A DNA stretch of 64,000 nucleotides from Amyelois transitella (GCF_032362555.1 NC_083532.1:571001-635000), one strand, 5' to 3'; numbered from the stretch's first letter, positions 1 through 10,811 are shown. Numbers and translations are program-made. Notes: generated from the letters alone by a model not told the origin.

Positions 1-305
1 ATATTAGTGTAGGTAGTGTAGATATGAATATGTATGTATGTATGTTTGTATGTAACGAATGAAAACGCGACTACGACTGAACATCGCCCACACATAAACT
101 ACTGATCCGTCACATCGATAATGGTCAGCATATTACGTTTTTTATTAACAATTACTACATTGTACTAGATAGAGACGGCTTTTGACCACGATATTATGGT
201 TGGTCAGTCATGCTCATGCCGTGCTGTGAGCGGTGTGACTGAGGAAGGTCATATACAGGGTGTCTGGTAAATCGCGTTGCGTTTTTATTTTATCAGTCAC
301 ACAAA

Positions 306-478
306 GGCTTACAAACTTGGGATTCTTCTTTAGGCGATGGGCTAGCGACCTGTCACTATTTGAATCTCAATTCTATCATTAAGCCAAATAGCTGAACGTG
401 GCCATTCAGTCTTTTCAAGATTGTTGGCCCTGTCTACCCCGCAAGGGATATAGACGTGACTATGTGTATGTATGTATG
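306..478 (+). repeat. SINE (RTE-tailed family), 5'-truncated
   Basis: This is the first of many copies of a ~250 bp family. A full copy starts with a short hairpin (GTGCCG...CGGCAC), passes through conserved blocks such as AGGCGACTAAGGGATAGGC and ACCTGTCACTATTTGAATC, and ends in GGGATATAGACGTGA plus ATGT repeats. This copy lacks the first ~90 bases and keeps the 3' tail. Confidence 0.8.
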
Positions 479-565
479 TGCACAAAGAACCCAGCCAGCC
501 ACATCTTAAACATGTGATTTCATGTAGGTATTGTATTTTATTATTTATAAGTAAATAAGTAAACT

Positions 566-900
566 AGCTGTCCCGGCAAACGGCATAACATGCCATATAA
601 ATAAATTTGGTGATATTAACCTCAGTTATGATTTTTTTATATATCCTTAAACTTGTATAATTATAACGTGGTTTCGTTCCTTTATTCTATTAAAAAAAAT
701 ATAGTTTTACTAGCTGTCCTGGCAAACGTTGTTTTGTTATAATTTTTAAGTAATTTCTAGTTAAAAAAATGTTGAGTGTGGAAAACCTTTATCACTGAGG
801 AGCATCAAAAATATATACATATGTATGTTGGATGATTCTCAGACCTACTCAATATGCTTACAGTCTCTCAATCTTCATGAGAATCGGTCGAGCCGAGACA
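566..900 (-). repeat. Helitron-like repeat ends (CTAGCTGTCC type)
   Basis: Two CTAGCTGTCC(T/C)GGCAAACG-like ends lie about 145 bp apart. The second runs on into ATTGAG/TGAGAATCGGTC blocks that recur inverted near 24720-24925 inside the MBF2 intron. CTAG ends fit the 3' terminus of lepidopteran non-autonomous Helitrons. The exact 5' limits are unclear. Confidence 0.5.
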
Positions 901-932
901 CGAGAATATTGTTTATGATAATATATATAATA

Positions 933-1197
933 CTAGCTGTGCCCGCGACTTCGTCCGCGTGGAATACTTATTTTGGGTATCATTGAAACCCTCAAGGATG
1001 AATAATTTTCCCCGTTTTCTTCACATTTGGCATTATTTCTTTCCTCATTATAGTTGCAGCGTGATGTCTAAGCCTTCCTCGATAAATAATCTATTCAACG
1101 CAAAAAGAATTTTTCAATTCGTACCAGTAGTTCCTGATACCTATTAGCGCGTTCAAACAAATAAACAAACTCTTCAGCTTTATAATATTAGTATAGA
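933..1197 (-). mobile_element. Lep1-type non-autonomous Helitron
   Basis: Read on the minus strand, the element starts TCTATACTAATATTATAAAG and ends GCGGGCACAGCTAG. It has a TC start, a CTAG end and no terminal inverted repeats, as expected of Helitrons. The same ~265 bp unit recurs at least ten times in the window in both orientations. It has no coding capacity. Confidence 0.85.
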
Positions 1198-1410
1198 TAT
1201 ATAAGATTTATCTTTCCTTTATCTTTTTTGAATTACTGGATGCCGAAAATGCTGATCCGAAAACGATAAAACAATATTTGTTACCTTTTATTAAACGTGT
1301 AAACATCTTGTTAGAACAATAATTGTTTTACAAACGCCTTGGGGCAGGGCTGGGCGGGTGAACGCATTTACACCGTCGTGTAATGCAGAGTACTTGGAGC
1401 TTATAACAAT

Positions 1411-1699
1411 GCCGTGTGGTTCCCGGCACTAAAATAAAAAAGAATAGTACCTCTCAATTTCTTTCCCATGTCGTAAAAGGCGATTCAAGGATAGATAGAT
1501 ACAACCTGTGATTCTTCTTTTGGCCTTTCAAGACAGCTGGATTGAAGGGACCTTACTAATTAATTATTCTTAACTGAGTCACATACTTTAGTTTAAGTGC
1601 TAACGAATGCTCTTTCATATGAGGCAAAAAAAAACATCGTGAGACTGTTGGCTCGTGTCTACCCCGCAAGGGATATAGACGTGATTGTATGAATGAATG
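1411..1699 (+). repeat. SINE (RTE-tailed family), near full length
   Basis: The copy runs from GCCGTGTGGTTCCCGGCAC through the GGCGATTCAAGGATAGAT block to GGGATATAGACGTGATTG with a GAATGAATG tail. It carries a short extra stretch in its middle third. Confidence 0.85.
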
Positions 1700-1737
1700 A
1701 CTTGTAACAGTTATTTATAACAATAAAGTAGAATATA

Positions 1738-1943
1738 TCTTTCCCATGGATGTCGTAAAAGGCGACTAAGGGATAGGCTTACAAACTTGGGATTCTTTTC
1801 TGGGCGATGGGCTAGCAACCTGTCACTGTTTGGATCTCAATTCTATCATTGAGCCAAATGGCTGAGCGTGGCCATTCAGTCTTTTCAGGACTGGTGGCTC
1901 TCTCTACCCCGCAAGGGATATAGACGTGACCATATGTATGTAT
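1738..1943 (+). repeat. SINE (RTE-tailed family), 5'-truncated
   Basis: The copy begins at TTTCCCATGGATGTCG and keeps the rest of the consensus to the ATGTATGTATG tail. Confidence 0.85.
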
Positions 1944-2129
1944 GTGTGTACGTGCACATTTTGCGTCAGACCCAAAAGATCGTAGTGGAAAAATCGCTTC
2001 TGTGTAAATGCGGCCTGTTGATTTCTCAGTATATTTATAGGGCTCTTACGGATGTTTGTCCCAAGCGTGTGCTCTCGCCCTTAGCATTAGGGGTGTCAAA
2101 TCATAAATTTTTTAACTATGATTTAACTA

Positions 2130-2612
2130 TGTTGGTCCCGACATTAATGTATGGGAGTAAAAGTTGGGTATGGCAAAAGAAGCACGAAAGCAGAATAAAT
2201 GGGAGCGTTAAGGAGTATGATAGGTGTGAAATTGAGTGACCGGATAAGGAACAGCGTGATAAGGGAATGTTGTGTTGTGAAAGAAAATGTAGTTACAGGA
2301 ATAGAAAAGGGTATGTTAAGATGGTTCGGTCATGTGGAGAGGATGAATGAAAGCACGTTGACTAAGCAGATATACAAGGAGAGTGTGGAGGGAAAGGTCG
2401 GAGTGGGAAGACCTAGACGAACGTATCTTGATCAAATTAAGGACCTCCTGGCAAAGGGTCAGGTCAAGAGTACCCGAAACCGCCGAGCTTGCATGAAGAG
2501 AGTAATGAATGTGGATGAAGCGAAGGAAGTGTACAGAGATGACAAGTGGATAGATGTAGTCTCTGCCTACCCCTCCGGGGAAAAAGGCGTGATTTTATGT
2601 ATGTATTTTTGT
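2130..2612 (+). mobile_element. RTE LINE 3' fragment (RT C-terminal region)
   Basis: The translation matches the C-terminus of the long RTE copy at 28641-31286, including the YGSKSWVWQKKHESRIN, LRWFGHVERMNE and GRPRRTYLDQIKD blocks. It then runs into the RTE 3' end and ATGT tail. A frameshift near 2200 and a missing CRDRG segment show it is a dead 5'-truncated copy. Confidence 0.85.
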
Positions 2613-2672
2613 ATTTAACTAGCTTTTGTATCATTCATCATACGAGGTATTTTGAAATATAAGTACTTAAGC

Positions 2673-3167
2673 GTGCCGTGTGGTTCCCAGCATCAATAGA
2701 AATAAATAATAGAACCACTCCATCTCGTTCCCATGGATGTCATAAAAAGCGATTAAGAGATAGGCTTGTAAACTCGTATTCTTCTTTCAGGCGACGGGCT
2801 AGCAACCTGTCACTATTTGAATCTCAATTCTATGATTAAGCCAAACAGCTGAACGTGGCCTATCAGTCTGAAGCCGAAGTAATGATTCGGCTCGACCGCC
2901 ACCAAAGAGAAGATCTTCCGCCAGGCTGGAGTGACGCCTGAGGAAACCGCGCGACAGACGATGTTGTGTCGGAGGTTGTATATATGCTCCAATCCGAGAA
3001 ATCTTTGCTTGCGCGATTTAGGTTTTTCACTATTTTTGACTGAGAGCGTTACGTGATTTTATTTTTGTACTATTGTGACGTGGAGTGGTCGCCGCAAGTC
3101 TTTTCCAGACTGCTGGCTCTGTCTACCCCATAAAGGCTATAGACGTGATTGTATATATGTATGTAAG
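2673..3167 (+). repeat. SINE split by a 227 bp insertion
   Basis: The 5' part (2673-2869) and 3' part (3097-3167) join into one SINE once 2870-3096 is removed. The join duplicates AGTCT on both sides. Confidence 0.8.
2870..3096 (+). mobile_element. Short unclassified insertion inside a SINE
   Basis: The 227 bp insert starts GAAGCCGAAGTAATGATTCG and ends GTGGAGTGGTCGCCGCA, flanked by the 5-bp duplication AGTCT. Its blocks (GGCTCGACCGCCACC, GATGTTGTGTCGGAGGTTGT, CTTTGCTTGCGCGATTTAG) recur at 8640-8900 and 49990-50125. It has no ORF and no obvious terminal inverted repeats. Confidence 0.6.
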
Positions 3168-3179
3168 TCAGGATTACAG

Positions 3180-3440
3180 ATAAAGGCGGCCATTCTAACA
3201 TGGTTACTCGAGGCGTATATCGTTAGACCTCGACTAGACTAATAGTGTACCCTATTTGGTCAAGGTACAAGTTCGTCTTGACTTTACAATGTTTTGCAAT
3301 AATGTCCCTTGAAACAGCCCTATCGATAGAGTTTACCATCTAAGCAAAGAGTAGAATAAATATTTTTTCAGATTATTCAACTTTGGTAAAAAGCGAAATG
3401 GATTGTTAATTCATTAAGATCGGTTTTATTTTTTACATAA
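3180..3440. other. Unique-looking AT-rich spacer
   Basis: No credible ORF, splice-bounded exon or known repeat is visible here. Confidence 0.4.
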
Positions 3441-3473
3441 CTAACTAACTAACTAGTTATTTAGCCGTGTAGT

Positions 3474-3723
3474 TCCCGGCACCAATACAAAAAAGAATAG
3501 GACCACTCCATTTCTTTCCTATGGATGTCGTAAAAGGCGACTAAGGGTTAGGCTTACAAACTTGTGATTCTTTTTAGGCGATGGGCTAGCAACCTGTCTC
3601 TATTTGGATCTCAATACCATCATTAGGCCGAGCAGCTGAATGTGGCCATTCAGTCTTTTCGGGACTGTTGGCTCTGTCTACCCCATAAGGGATATGGACG
3701 TGACTATATGTATGTATGTATGT
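3474..3723 (+). repeat. SINE (RTE-tailed family), full length with target duplication
   Basis: The copy runs from GCCGTGTAGTTCCCGGCACC to the ATGTATGTATG tail. The flanks carry near-identical CTAACTAGTTAT sequences on both sides, which is a typical retroposon target duplication. Confidence 0.85.
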
Positions 3724-3949
3724 AACTAACTAGTTATCTAGTTTAAGATCGGTCTTATCTTTATAGGTAACTACTTTAGATTTTTCGTACACCTACATAT
3801 ATAGGTCCATCTGTGATTTATGTCACCGGAAAATAGCAAGAATCGTTAATTTATCAATTTTCTACACATACATACATACAATTATGGCTATATCCCTATA
3901 AAATAATATAAATAAAACATATATATATTTTATAAAAATAATAATAATA

Positions 3950-4247
3950 CATACATACATAAATACGGTCACGTCTATATCCCTTGCGTGGAAGACAGAG
4001 CCAACAGTCTTGAAAATACTGATAGGCCACGTTCAGCTGTTTGGCTTAATGATAGAATTGAAATTCATATAAAGTGACAGGTTGCTAGCCCATCGCCTAA
4101 AAGAGGAATACGAATTTATAAGCATATCCCCCCATCGCCTAAAGATGAATCCCAAGTTTATCACTTAGTCGCCTTTTACGACGTCCATTGGAAAGAGATG
4201 GAGTGGTCCTATTCTTTTTCATATTGGTAGTGGGAACCACACGGCAC
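3950..4247 (-). repeat. SINE (RTE-tailed family) with internal duplication
   Basis: This is a minus-strand copy with its ATGT tail at the left and CGGCAC at the right. The CCCATCGCCTAAA(A)GA block occurs twice, so the copy carries a small internal tandem duplication. Confidence 0.85.
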
Positions 4248-4315
4248 ACGGGTGTATCTTTATAACAAAATTAAAACCTTAAATGCGTTTATCTTACACT
4301 AGTTTTTTTTCACAC

Positions 4316-4485
4316 TTTCCATTATTTCTTTGCTCCTTATAGTTGCAGCGTGATGTTATATAGCCTTCCTCGATAAATGGTCTATGCAACGCAAAAAGAA
4401 TTATTCAATTCGAACCAGTAGTTCCTGAGATAAGCGCGTTCAAACAAACAAATAAACTCTTCAGCTTTATAATATTAGTATAGAT
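4316..4485 (-). mobile_element. Lep1-type Helitron fragment
   Basis: This is the 5' two-thirds of the Lep1 unit, with ATAGTTGCAGCGTGATG and CAGCTTTATAATATTAG blocks. The CTAG end is missing. Confidence 0.75.
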
Positions 4486-4489
4486 TAAA

Positions 4490-4740
4490 TTTTTATCTTA
4501 GCGGCTACTATGCTATACAATTTTAAACAGTAGTCGTCTTAATTTAGTATGCAACCTCCATTGTACCTTAATTATTGATACCTTTATACATATCCACAAA
4601 ACTAATTATTCAATTATTTATAGTTATTTGTATTCACGATATCATATATTCTACCTTTGAAGGTAATTCATTTAAGTTAACTATAGGGTATAGTTTATTA
4701 GAGCGAATTAGTTGGTACATAATATTTGTCACCTAACATA
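4490..4740. other. AT-rich spacer
   Basis: I see no gene, RNA or repeat that can be supported here. Confidence 0.4.
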
Positions 4741-4807
4741 ATTACTTAGTTGTATTTTGACCAGAGTTGGAGAAAATTTATGCACACGTTGTTTGTTTAT
4801 AATAAGA

Positions 4808-5073
4808 CTAGCTGTGCCCGCGACTTCGTCCACGTGGAACAGTTATTTTGGCCATCATTGAAGCCCTCAAGGATGTATAATTTTCCCCGTTTTTTTCACA
4901 TTTTCCATTATTTCCTCGCTCCTTATAGTTGCAGCGTGATGTTACATAGCCTAAAGCCTTCCTCGATGAATGGTCTATTCAACGCAAAAATAATGTTTCA
5001 ATTCGAACCAGTAGTTCCTGAGATTAGCGCGTTCAAACAAACAAACACTTCAGTTTTATAATATTAGTATAGA
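4808..5073 (-). mobile_element. Lep1-type non-autonomous Helitron
   Basis: This is a complete minus-strand copy bounded by CTAG on the left and GTATAGA on the right. It is inserted between A and T, the usual Helitron target. Confidence 0.85.
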
Positions 5074-5237
5074 TTACCTACACGAGTATGATAAATATTT
5101 CTTCCTGGTAAATTCACACGACACACTGCTGACTGCATGATGGGAACCCTTCCTAGGGGTAAACATTTAAATTATAATTTTTTAAGTCTTTAATTAAGAG
5201 TTTTAATTTGTGTTTGTTTTTAATTATTAAATAATAC

Positions 5238-5285
5238 ATAATCACGTCTATATCCCTTGCGGGGTAGACAGAGCCGACAGTCTAG
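5238..5285 (-). repeat. SINE 3' tail fragment
   Basis: Only AATCACGTCTATATCCCTTG and the next ~28 bases of the SINE remain. Confidence 0.7.
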
Positions 5286-5344
5286 TTTGTTTGTTTGCTA
5301 CCCATTCACGCGTTATCTCCTGAAATTGCGTATCTATATAATAA

Positions 5345-5614
5345 CTAGCTGTGCCCGCGACTTGGTCCGCGTGCAATAGTTATTTTGGGCATCATTGAAG
5401 CCCTCAAGGATGAATGATTTTCCCTGTTTTTTCACATTTTACAGTTCTTCGCTCCTAATAGTTGCAGCGTAATGTTATATAGCTTAAAGCCTTCCTCGAT
5501 AAATGGTCTATTCGACGCAAAAATATTTTTTCAATCCAAACCAGAAGTTTCTGAGATTAGCGCGTTCAAACAAACAAACAAACAAACTCTTCAGCTTTAT
5601 AATATTTGTATAGA
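5345..5614 (-). mobile_element. Lep1-type non-autonomous Helitron
   Basis: This complete ~270 bp copy lies 270 bp from the one at 4808. It has the CTAG and TATAGA ends and a slightly degenerate centre. Confidence 0.85.
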
Positions 5615-5637
5615 TAGAAAAGACTGTAAGGCCGCAC

Positions 5638-5812
5638 ATTCAATTGTATAGCTTTATAATGGAATTGATATTCAAATAGTGACAGGTTGCTAATTATCAT
5701 CTACAAGAAGAATCCTTAGTTTATAACCTTTCCCCTTAATCGTTTCTTATGACATCCATGGGAAAGAGATGGAGTGGTCCTAGTCTAGAGTTCTGGAAAC
5801 TACACGACACAG
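5638..5812 (-). repeat. SINE (RTE-tailed family), degenerate 5' half
   Basis: The segment shows diverged GTGACAGGTTGCTA, TTTCTTATGACATCCATGGG and GAGTGGTCCTA blocks on the minus strand, without a tail. Confidence 0.7.
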
Positions 5813-5817
5813 AAAGG

Positions 5818-5960
5818 AATACATACATACATAAAATCACGCCTCTTTCCTGCAGGGGTAGGCAGAGACTACCTCTTTCCACTTGCCACGATCACACATG
5901 CACACTTCCTTCGCTTCATCCACATTCATAACTCTCTTCATGCAAGCTCGGCGGTTTAGA
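5818..5960 (-). mobile_element. RTE LINE 3' tail
   Basis: The tail ACATACATACATAAAATCACG is followed by the complement of the RTE C-terminus down to the AAGCTCGGCGGTTT block. It is heavily 5'-truncated. Confidence 0.8.
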
Positions 5961-6041
5961 AGAAAGAAATACTAAGGAATAAAACTACGTTTTGGAAGTC
6001 AGTTCCATTTATTTATTGATTTTGATTGATACCTTTGGCTC

Positions 6042-6310
6042 ATTATATTATACAATCAACAATTTATAACATTTTTAAATCTAACTTACATGTTTTATAC
6101 AATGTTATGTAACAAGCACACATTTAATTTATTTTTTTAAATACAATACACATTGTATTGTATTTAATGTATCGGTAAATTTACTGACGTAATTACAAAT
6201 TTTTCTATGGCATAAACAAATAGGTAATTAATTTTTAAAAATATTAATGCTCCATTGATTTACATACCTATATATATTTTTAAATTATATAACCCATAAC
6301 TTAAAACTAA
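6042..6310. repeat. Dispersed AT-rich duplicate of 8939-9190
   Basis: The segment from CTTTGGCTCATTATATTATA to the TTAAAACTAAAATAATA end is repeated at 8939-9190 in the same orientation with small indels. It encodes nothing obvious. It may be the 3' end of an unrecognised element. Confidence 0.55.
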
Positions 6311-6880
6311 AATAATAAATCATATTTATTTGCCAACTAACTAAGTATAAGTGCATTTAATTTCATAAATGATAAAGTCTAGTACCTACTTATTTTTAAC
6401 AAACAATAAATTATTGATTTTCCAATTAAATAAACAATTTTTTTTTGCAAAAAACTTTTTTGATAATTTTAAATTTATTAAAATGTGTTTTGGTTATTTA
6501 CATAAATAGGAGAAGTGCGCTTGACATAACATGATCCCACTTCAAACCCCCAGCCTTCGGTTCAAAGTAGAGACAATATTTACTTACTGAACTCGTCTTA
6601 ACACTACCTAAATGTAAGAATTGTGATAATCAGTTATCATAATTTTTACTGTTAATTCTGATCGGATGAAATCGGTGATGATATAGTAAATTATATTGAT
6701 GGGTTTGCATGAAAATAATGATGTAATATTGATGTAGTAATTACGTACTTTGGAATATACGTAGAAGGATGTAGTCAAGAGGCTAATTTATTATACATAT
6801 ATTTTTTTTGTTGTATTGAAAAGTACAAAATTAAGAATTTTAGAAGGGCAATATTTACTTGCTTTTAAATATGCGGTTAA
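6311..6880. other. AT-rich spacer
   Basis: This is low-complexity AT-rich DNA with no supported gene or repeat family. Confidence 0.4.
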
Positions 6881-6884
6881 CATC

Positions 6885-6968
6885 TGAACGTGGCCTTTCA
6901 GTATTTTCAAGACTGTTGGCTCTGTCTACCCCGCAAGGGATATAGACGTGACCATATATATGTATGTA
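6885..6968 (+). repeat. SINE 3' third
   Basis: The segment runs from CTGAACGTGGCCTTTCAGT to GGGATATAGACGTGACC with a TATGTATG tail. Confidence 0.8.
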
Positions 6969-6969
6969 A

Positions 6970-8170
6970 TTTACTTGTCACTAATGTTAAGCATGCTGTG
7001 CGCAATTTGTTGGTTTTCAACCAGTCATAAACCTTCGCTATATGTATTAAGACATTTTACGTTGTTTTAAACTGTATTGCGCGCCAATAAATAAATGAAA
7101 AAAAAAACAAAGATGGCAATTTTTTTTATCATTATTAAAATACCTACAAAAATTTTCGTGACCTGATCTCAACCTTTCAAAAGGAAAAACAGGGCAGGAC
7201 AGTAAAATTAATTAAATAATTGTTTTATTACGTATTTTTTTTTAATTTCCTGAACATAGGCAAGAAACAGCTACGGCGCGGCGCATTAATGATGTTTACT
7301 TACAAGGGCTATCTGCAATCTATTGACTTGATACCTGATAGCCTTTTAATTTTAACTGCCCAGTTTCCCTACGTGAAATAATGAATTTCGTGACACCGAA
7401 CGAAGACTGTCAATGTTTACCACCGCTTTTAAATATTGGATGAAAATTTGTAATTATTTATGTGTTCATTTAAGCAGATATAAAAAAGAATTAATGTTTT
7501 TTTTTACTTTTGCATTAAAATAGAGACTTATTATTAATTATAAGACCATAATATAAATTATTCTATTCTGTAGTAATAATTGGAATAATACCTATTTTAA
7601 TTGATGAGTTATTTAAACTATTATTCGCGTGAACGCGGTCGAGACATAGTTTGGTATAAAACGAGTTCAGCAATAGGTATTTATGTAATCTAATTATTAA
7701 ATTTATAATTATTTATAAAGTCGTCTCACCCGCTTAGCCACCTTCTAGATTATTAATAGTAACTATTATAAAATTATAATAAAAGTGTTTTAATAACTTT
7801 TTGTTTTCAAATATTTGTGAGAAAATACTGATAATTTTAACTTATATAATATTTTAAATGTAAAAATGTCTGTTATAGTTTTCACGGCTCAAATGCTATA
7901 GAAATTGAAATGGAGACAGTTTAAAAGCTGAGGTCAAACGTCAACGTGAGGTCAAAAAAAATACGTAACTACATTTTTTACGGCAAATACGCGAACAGCT
8001 AGTAAATTAAGAAAAAGTGTATTGAGCCATTTCAACTAAATTATTGATTTTATTATTATATAATCAATCATATTATTAAAATATAATTAATTTTTAATAT
8101 AAATACAGTCGCTCACAAAATTGACTTTTTTAGATATTTTTTATGCTTAAATTTAAATAATATTTATGAC
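6970..8170. other. AT-rich intergenic stretch
   Basis: These 1.2 kb show no ORF with coding character and no clear match to the repeat families seen elsewhere. A TATAAAA near 7655 has no gene to go with it. Confidence 0.4.
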
Positions 8171-8182
8171 TAGAATTCTTCA

Positions 8183-8248
8183 GTCCATGGTAGTTCGTGG
8201 GTCTTGGAGTTTATTCCTCACTCGCTGGGCTTTCTTCGCTTGCTCTGG
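8183..8248 (-). CDS. Possible terminal coding exon (weak)
   Basis: On the minus strand a T-rich tract ending CTTCACCAG is followed by an open stretch reading EQAKKAQRVRNKLQDPRTTMD and a stop. It is charged and helix-like and looks more like a protein tail than random AT-rich DNA. No upstream exon, donor site or clear AATAAA was found, so it could be chance or a dead gene fragment. Confidence 0.25.
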
Positions 8249-8634
8249 TGAAGAAAAAAAAAACAATTTAACAATGCAATAATGAAAAAAAAAACAAAAT
8301 TTATATGGAGAAAAGGAAATGTCGAAAAGCTGACCTTGGGTTCTGACCTTGAGGATACAAATAACAATGTAGGTACAAAGATGAGAGGAATTTCGTTTGT
8401 CTGTTTGTTTGTTTGTTATATCTTTATTGCGTAGAAATTTACACAGTAACAAGAAAATAGTAAGTATATACATAGTTATAAAAGAAACAAATCACATCAT
8501 GCATTATTCGTATTTATTAAACACATTTTTTTTTAAATTCTGAAACAACATTTAACAGAAAATCAATGAATTTCGAACTCTTTTTATAACTTTTTGTTTA
8601 TATTAAATTATAATAAAAAGTGTAGCAGAGATTT

Positions 8635-8890
8635 CACGGATTGGAGCTATATATACAACCTCCGACACAACATCGTGTGTCGCGCGGTTCCCCAGGCGTC
8701 ACACCAGCCTACAGGAAGATCTTCCCTTTAGTGGCGGTCGAGCCGAATCATCGCTCTCACTACAAAAAGTAAAAATACCGCGCAACAGACGATGTTGTGT
8801 CGGAGGTTGTAGATATAGTTCCAATCCGTGAAATCTTTGCTTGCGCGATTTAGATTTTTCGCTGTTTTTGTTTGATAACGTCGCGTAATT
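8635..8890. repeat. Fold-back repeat: two inverted copies of a short element
   Basis: The left arm (GATTTCACGGATTGGAGC ... CAACATCGTGTGTCGCGCGG) and right arm (CCGCGCAACAGACGATGTTG ... TCCAATCCGTGAAATC) are inverted copies of ~75 bp around a ~90 bp centre. The units belong to the same family as the insert at 2870-3096. Confidence 0.65.
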
Positions 8891-8907
8891 TTATTTTTTA
8901 TTCTTGT

Positions 8908-9226
8908 GGCGTATAGATTTCGTCACAATACATTTACTTTGGCTCATTATATTATACAATCAACAATTTATAACATTTGAAATCTAACTTATATTATACA
9001 ATGTTATGTAACAAGCACACATTTTTTTAAATACAATACACATTGTATTATATTTAATGTTCGGTAAATTTACTGACGTAATTACAATTTTTTCAATGGC
9101 ATAAAAAAATAGGTAATTAATTTTTAAAAACATTAATGCTAATATATATTTTTTTTTAAATTATAGAACCCATCACTTAAAATTAAAATATAGATGTGGC
9201 GTATAGATTTCGCCACAATACATTTA
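8908..9226. repeat. AT-rich duplicate bracketed by 31-bp direct repeats
   Basis: GTGGCGTATAGATTTCG(T/C)CAC followed by AATACATTTA occurs at about 8908-8938 and again at 9195-9226. Between the two lies the second copy of the 6042-6310 segment. This looks like an insertion with a long target duplication or a recombination product. Confidence 0.5.
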
Positions 9227-9432
9227 CCAAAATTCGTAATTTCCTTACCTGGCCTCGTAAGTACCTCTGGTAGGTATCTTACATCGAAACAAGGAATACA
9301 CGCCCGTGTATTCACACAGCATGCTGGGTGTACCCTGTGGGGGGAGAGACGACCCAACTGACACCTCAGACCGCTTGCCGTAACGACTGCCCAGGAAGAA
9401 TCTGCAAGAATCCTCTCAATTTCATCTACTAC

Positions 9433-9687
9433 ATACATATGGTCACGTCTATGTCCCTTGCGGGGTAGACAGAGCCAACAGTCTTGAAAAGACTGAATGG
9501 CCACGTTCAGCTATTTGGCTTAATGATAGAATTGAGATTGAAATAGTGACAGGTTGCTAGCACATCGCCTTGAAAAGAATCCCAAGTTTGTAAGCCTATC
9601 CCTTAGTCGCCTTTTACGATATCCATGGGAAAGAGATGGAGTGGTCCTATTCTTTTTTGTATTGGTGCCGGGAACCACACGACACTA
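9433..9687 (-). repeat. SINE (RTE-tailed family), complete with 10-bp duplication
   Basis: This 255 bp minus-strand copy is flanked on both sides by CATCTACTAC (9423-9432 and 9688-9697). The perfect duplication marks it as a retroposon and defines both ends of the family. Confidence 0.92.
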
Positions 9688-10061
9688 CATCTACTACCTA
9701 TATGTATATTTTTTTAAGATACAGTTAGTAGATGAAATTATATGACATATCAGATACTAGTGTCCGACCGAAGCTTCGGCTTCGGCTTCGGCTTCGGCCA
9801 CCTTCGGCCAAAAAATCCACCTTCGGCGAAACATTCGGCTTCGGCCCAAAATCCGGCCGAAGCCGAAGGTTTCGCCGAAGGTCCGAGCGACCGTCGAGAT
9901 TGAACGAACTGTTACGAAAGTCATGAGGCGGCGGGGAGTCACTGTCAAAATATCACATTGCTGATTGCATGCATCAAAACAAGTCCGTACGTGTATTTAA
10001 ACGAGTGTTTTTGTAAGAAATCAAATCATTATTTTTACCAGTAGGTAAATCACAAACTTTT

Positions 10062-10385
10062 ATCTATACATATTATAAAACAGTAAAAATATTTTGTCTG
10101 TACATTTAGTATTTACGACTGAAATGGATAGAGGGACACTTAGAATGAATAATAGAAAGCAAAAATATTTTTTTTTAATTTCTTGTCTGTCTGTCTGTAT
10201 GTATGATCACGATTATCTCCGAAAGTACTAAACCGATTTACTTCAAACTTTCATCAATTGCTTTGTTTTAACTCAGAATAACATTTAAAGTTTGTTTCAT
10301 CAAAATCGGTTCACAAAAAAAAAAGTTATAACATTTGAATGAACTCAAGGCATCAGTATGCCGGCAAATAAGTTACGAAATTAAA
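10062..10385 (+). repeat. Helitron-like repeat (TCTATACATATTATAAAACA type)
   Basis: This ~320 bp piece starts TCTATACATATTATAAAACA and contains GATTATCTCCGAAAGTACT and CATCAAAATCGGTTCAC. A close copy lies at 24909-25215. A shorter relative at 10812-10977 ends in GCGGGCAACAGCTAG, which supports a Helitron origin. Confidence 0.65.
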
Positions 10386-10444
10386 AATTCAAAGTCATTT
10401 ATCATTATACGACGGCATTATACCTATAACATATAAATTTAAGT

Positions 10445-10630
10445 GAAAGGCGACTAAGGGATGGGCTTACAAACTTGGGATTCTTTTTTAGGCGATGGGC
10501 GAGCAACCTATCACTTTTTGAATCTCAATTCTATCATTAAGTCAAATAGCTGAACGTGGCCATTCAGTCTTTTCAAGTCTGTTGGCTCTGTCTACCCCGC
10601 AAGGGATAAAGACGTGACCATATGTATGTA
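10445..10630 (+). repeat. SINE (RTE-tailed family), 5'-truncated
   Basis: The copy begins within AAAGGCGACTAAGGGATGGG and ends in a TATGTATG tail. It lies inside the hAT-like element. Confidence 0.8.
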
Positions 10631-10654
10631 GTCTACTTTAATTTCGACACCAAC

Positions 10655-10735
10655 GCAACGGCTTCGATGGTCCAGTGGTTAGCCCGTGAGACTGTGAAGT
10701 TGGCGGTCCAAGTTCGAATCCCAACAATTACAAGA
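10655..10735 (+). repeat. tRNA-like SINE head
   Basis: GATGGTCCAGTGGTTAGC resembles a polymerase III A box, and GGTCCAAGTTCGAATCCC contains a canonical B box at normal tRNA spacing. The stems are imperfect, so this is more likely the head of a second tRNA-derived SINE family than a working tRNA gene. Confidence 0.55.
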
Positions 10736-10811
10736 TATTTTTTATTATTAAAAATATGTATATTTTTTTTGTATTGTTTGAGTATTTTATGTAAAAAAAC
10801 TGAAAATCAAA

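Noticed and set aside
1868-2239. 123-codon open frame
   Set aside because: It is a SINE tail running into an RTE fragment, with no coherent protein.
9139-9504. 121-codon minus-strand frame containing a moderately GC-rich stretch
   Set aside because: Part of it is SINE, and the rest lacks splice sites and family resemblance.
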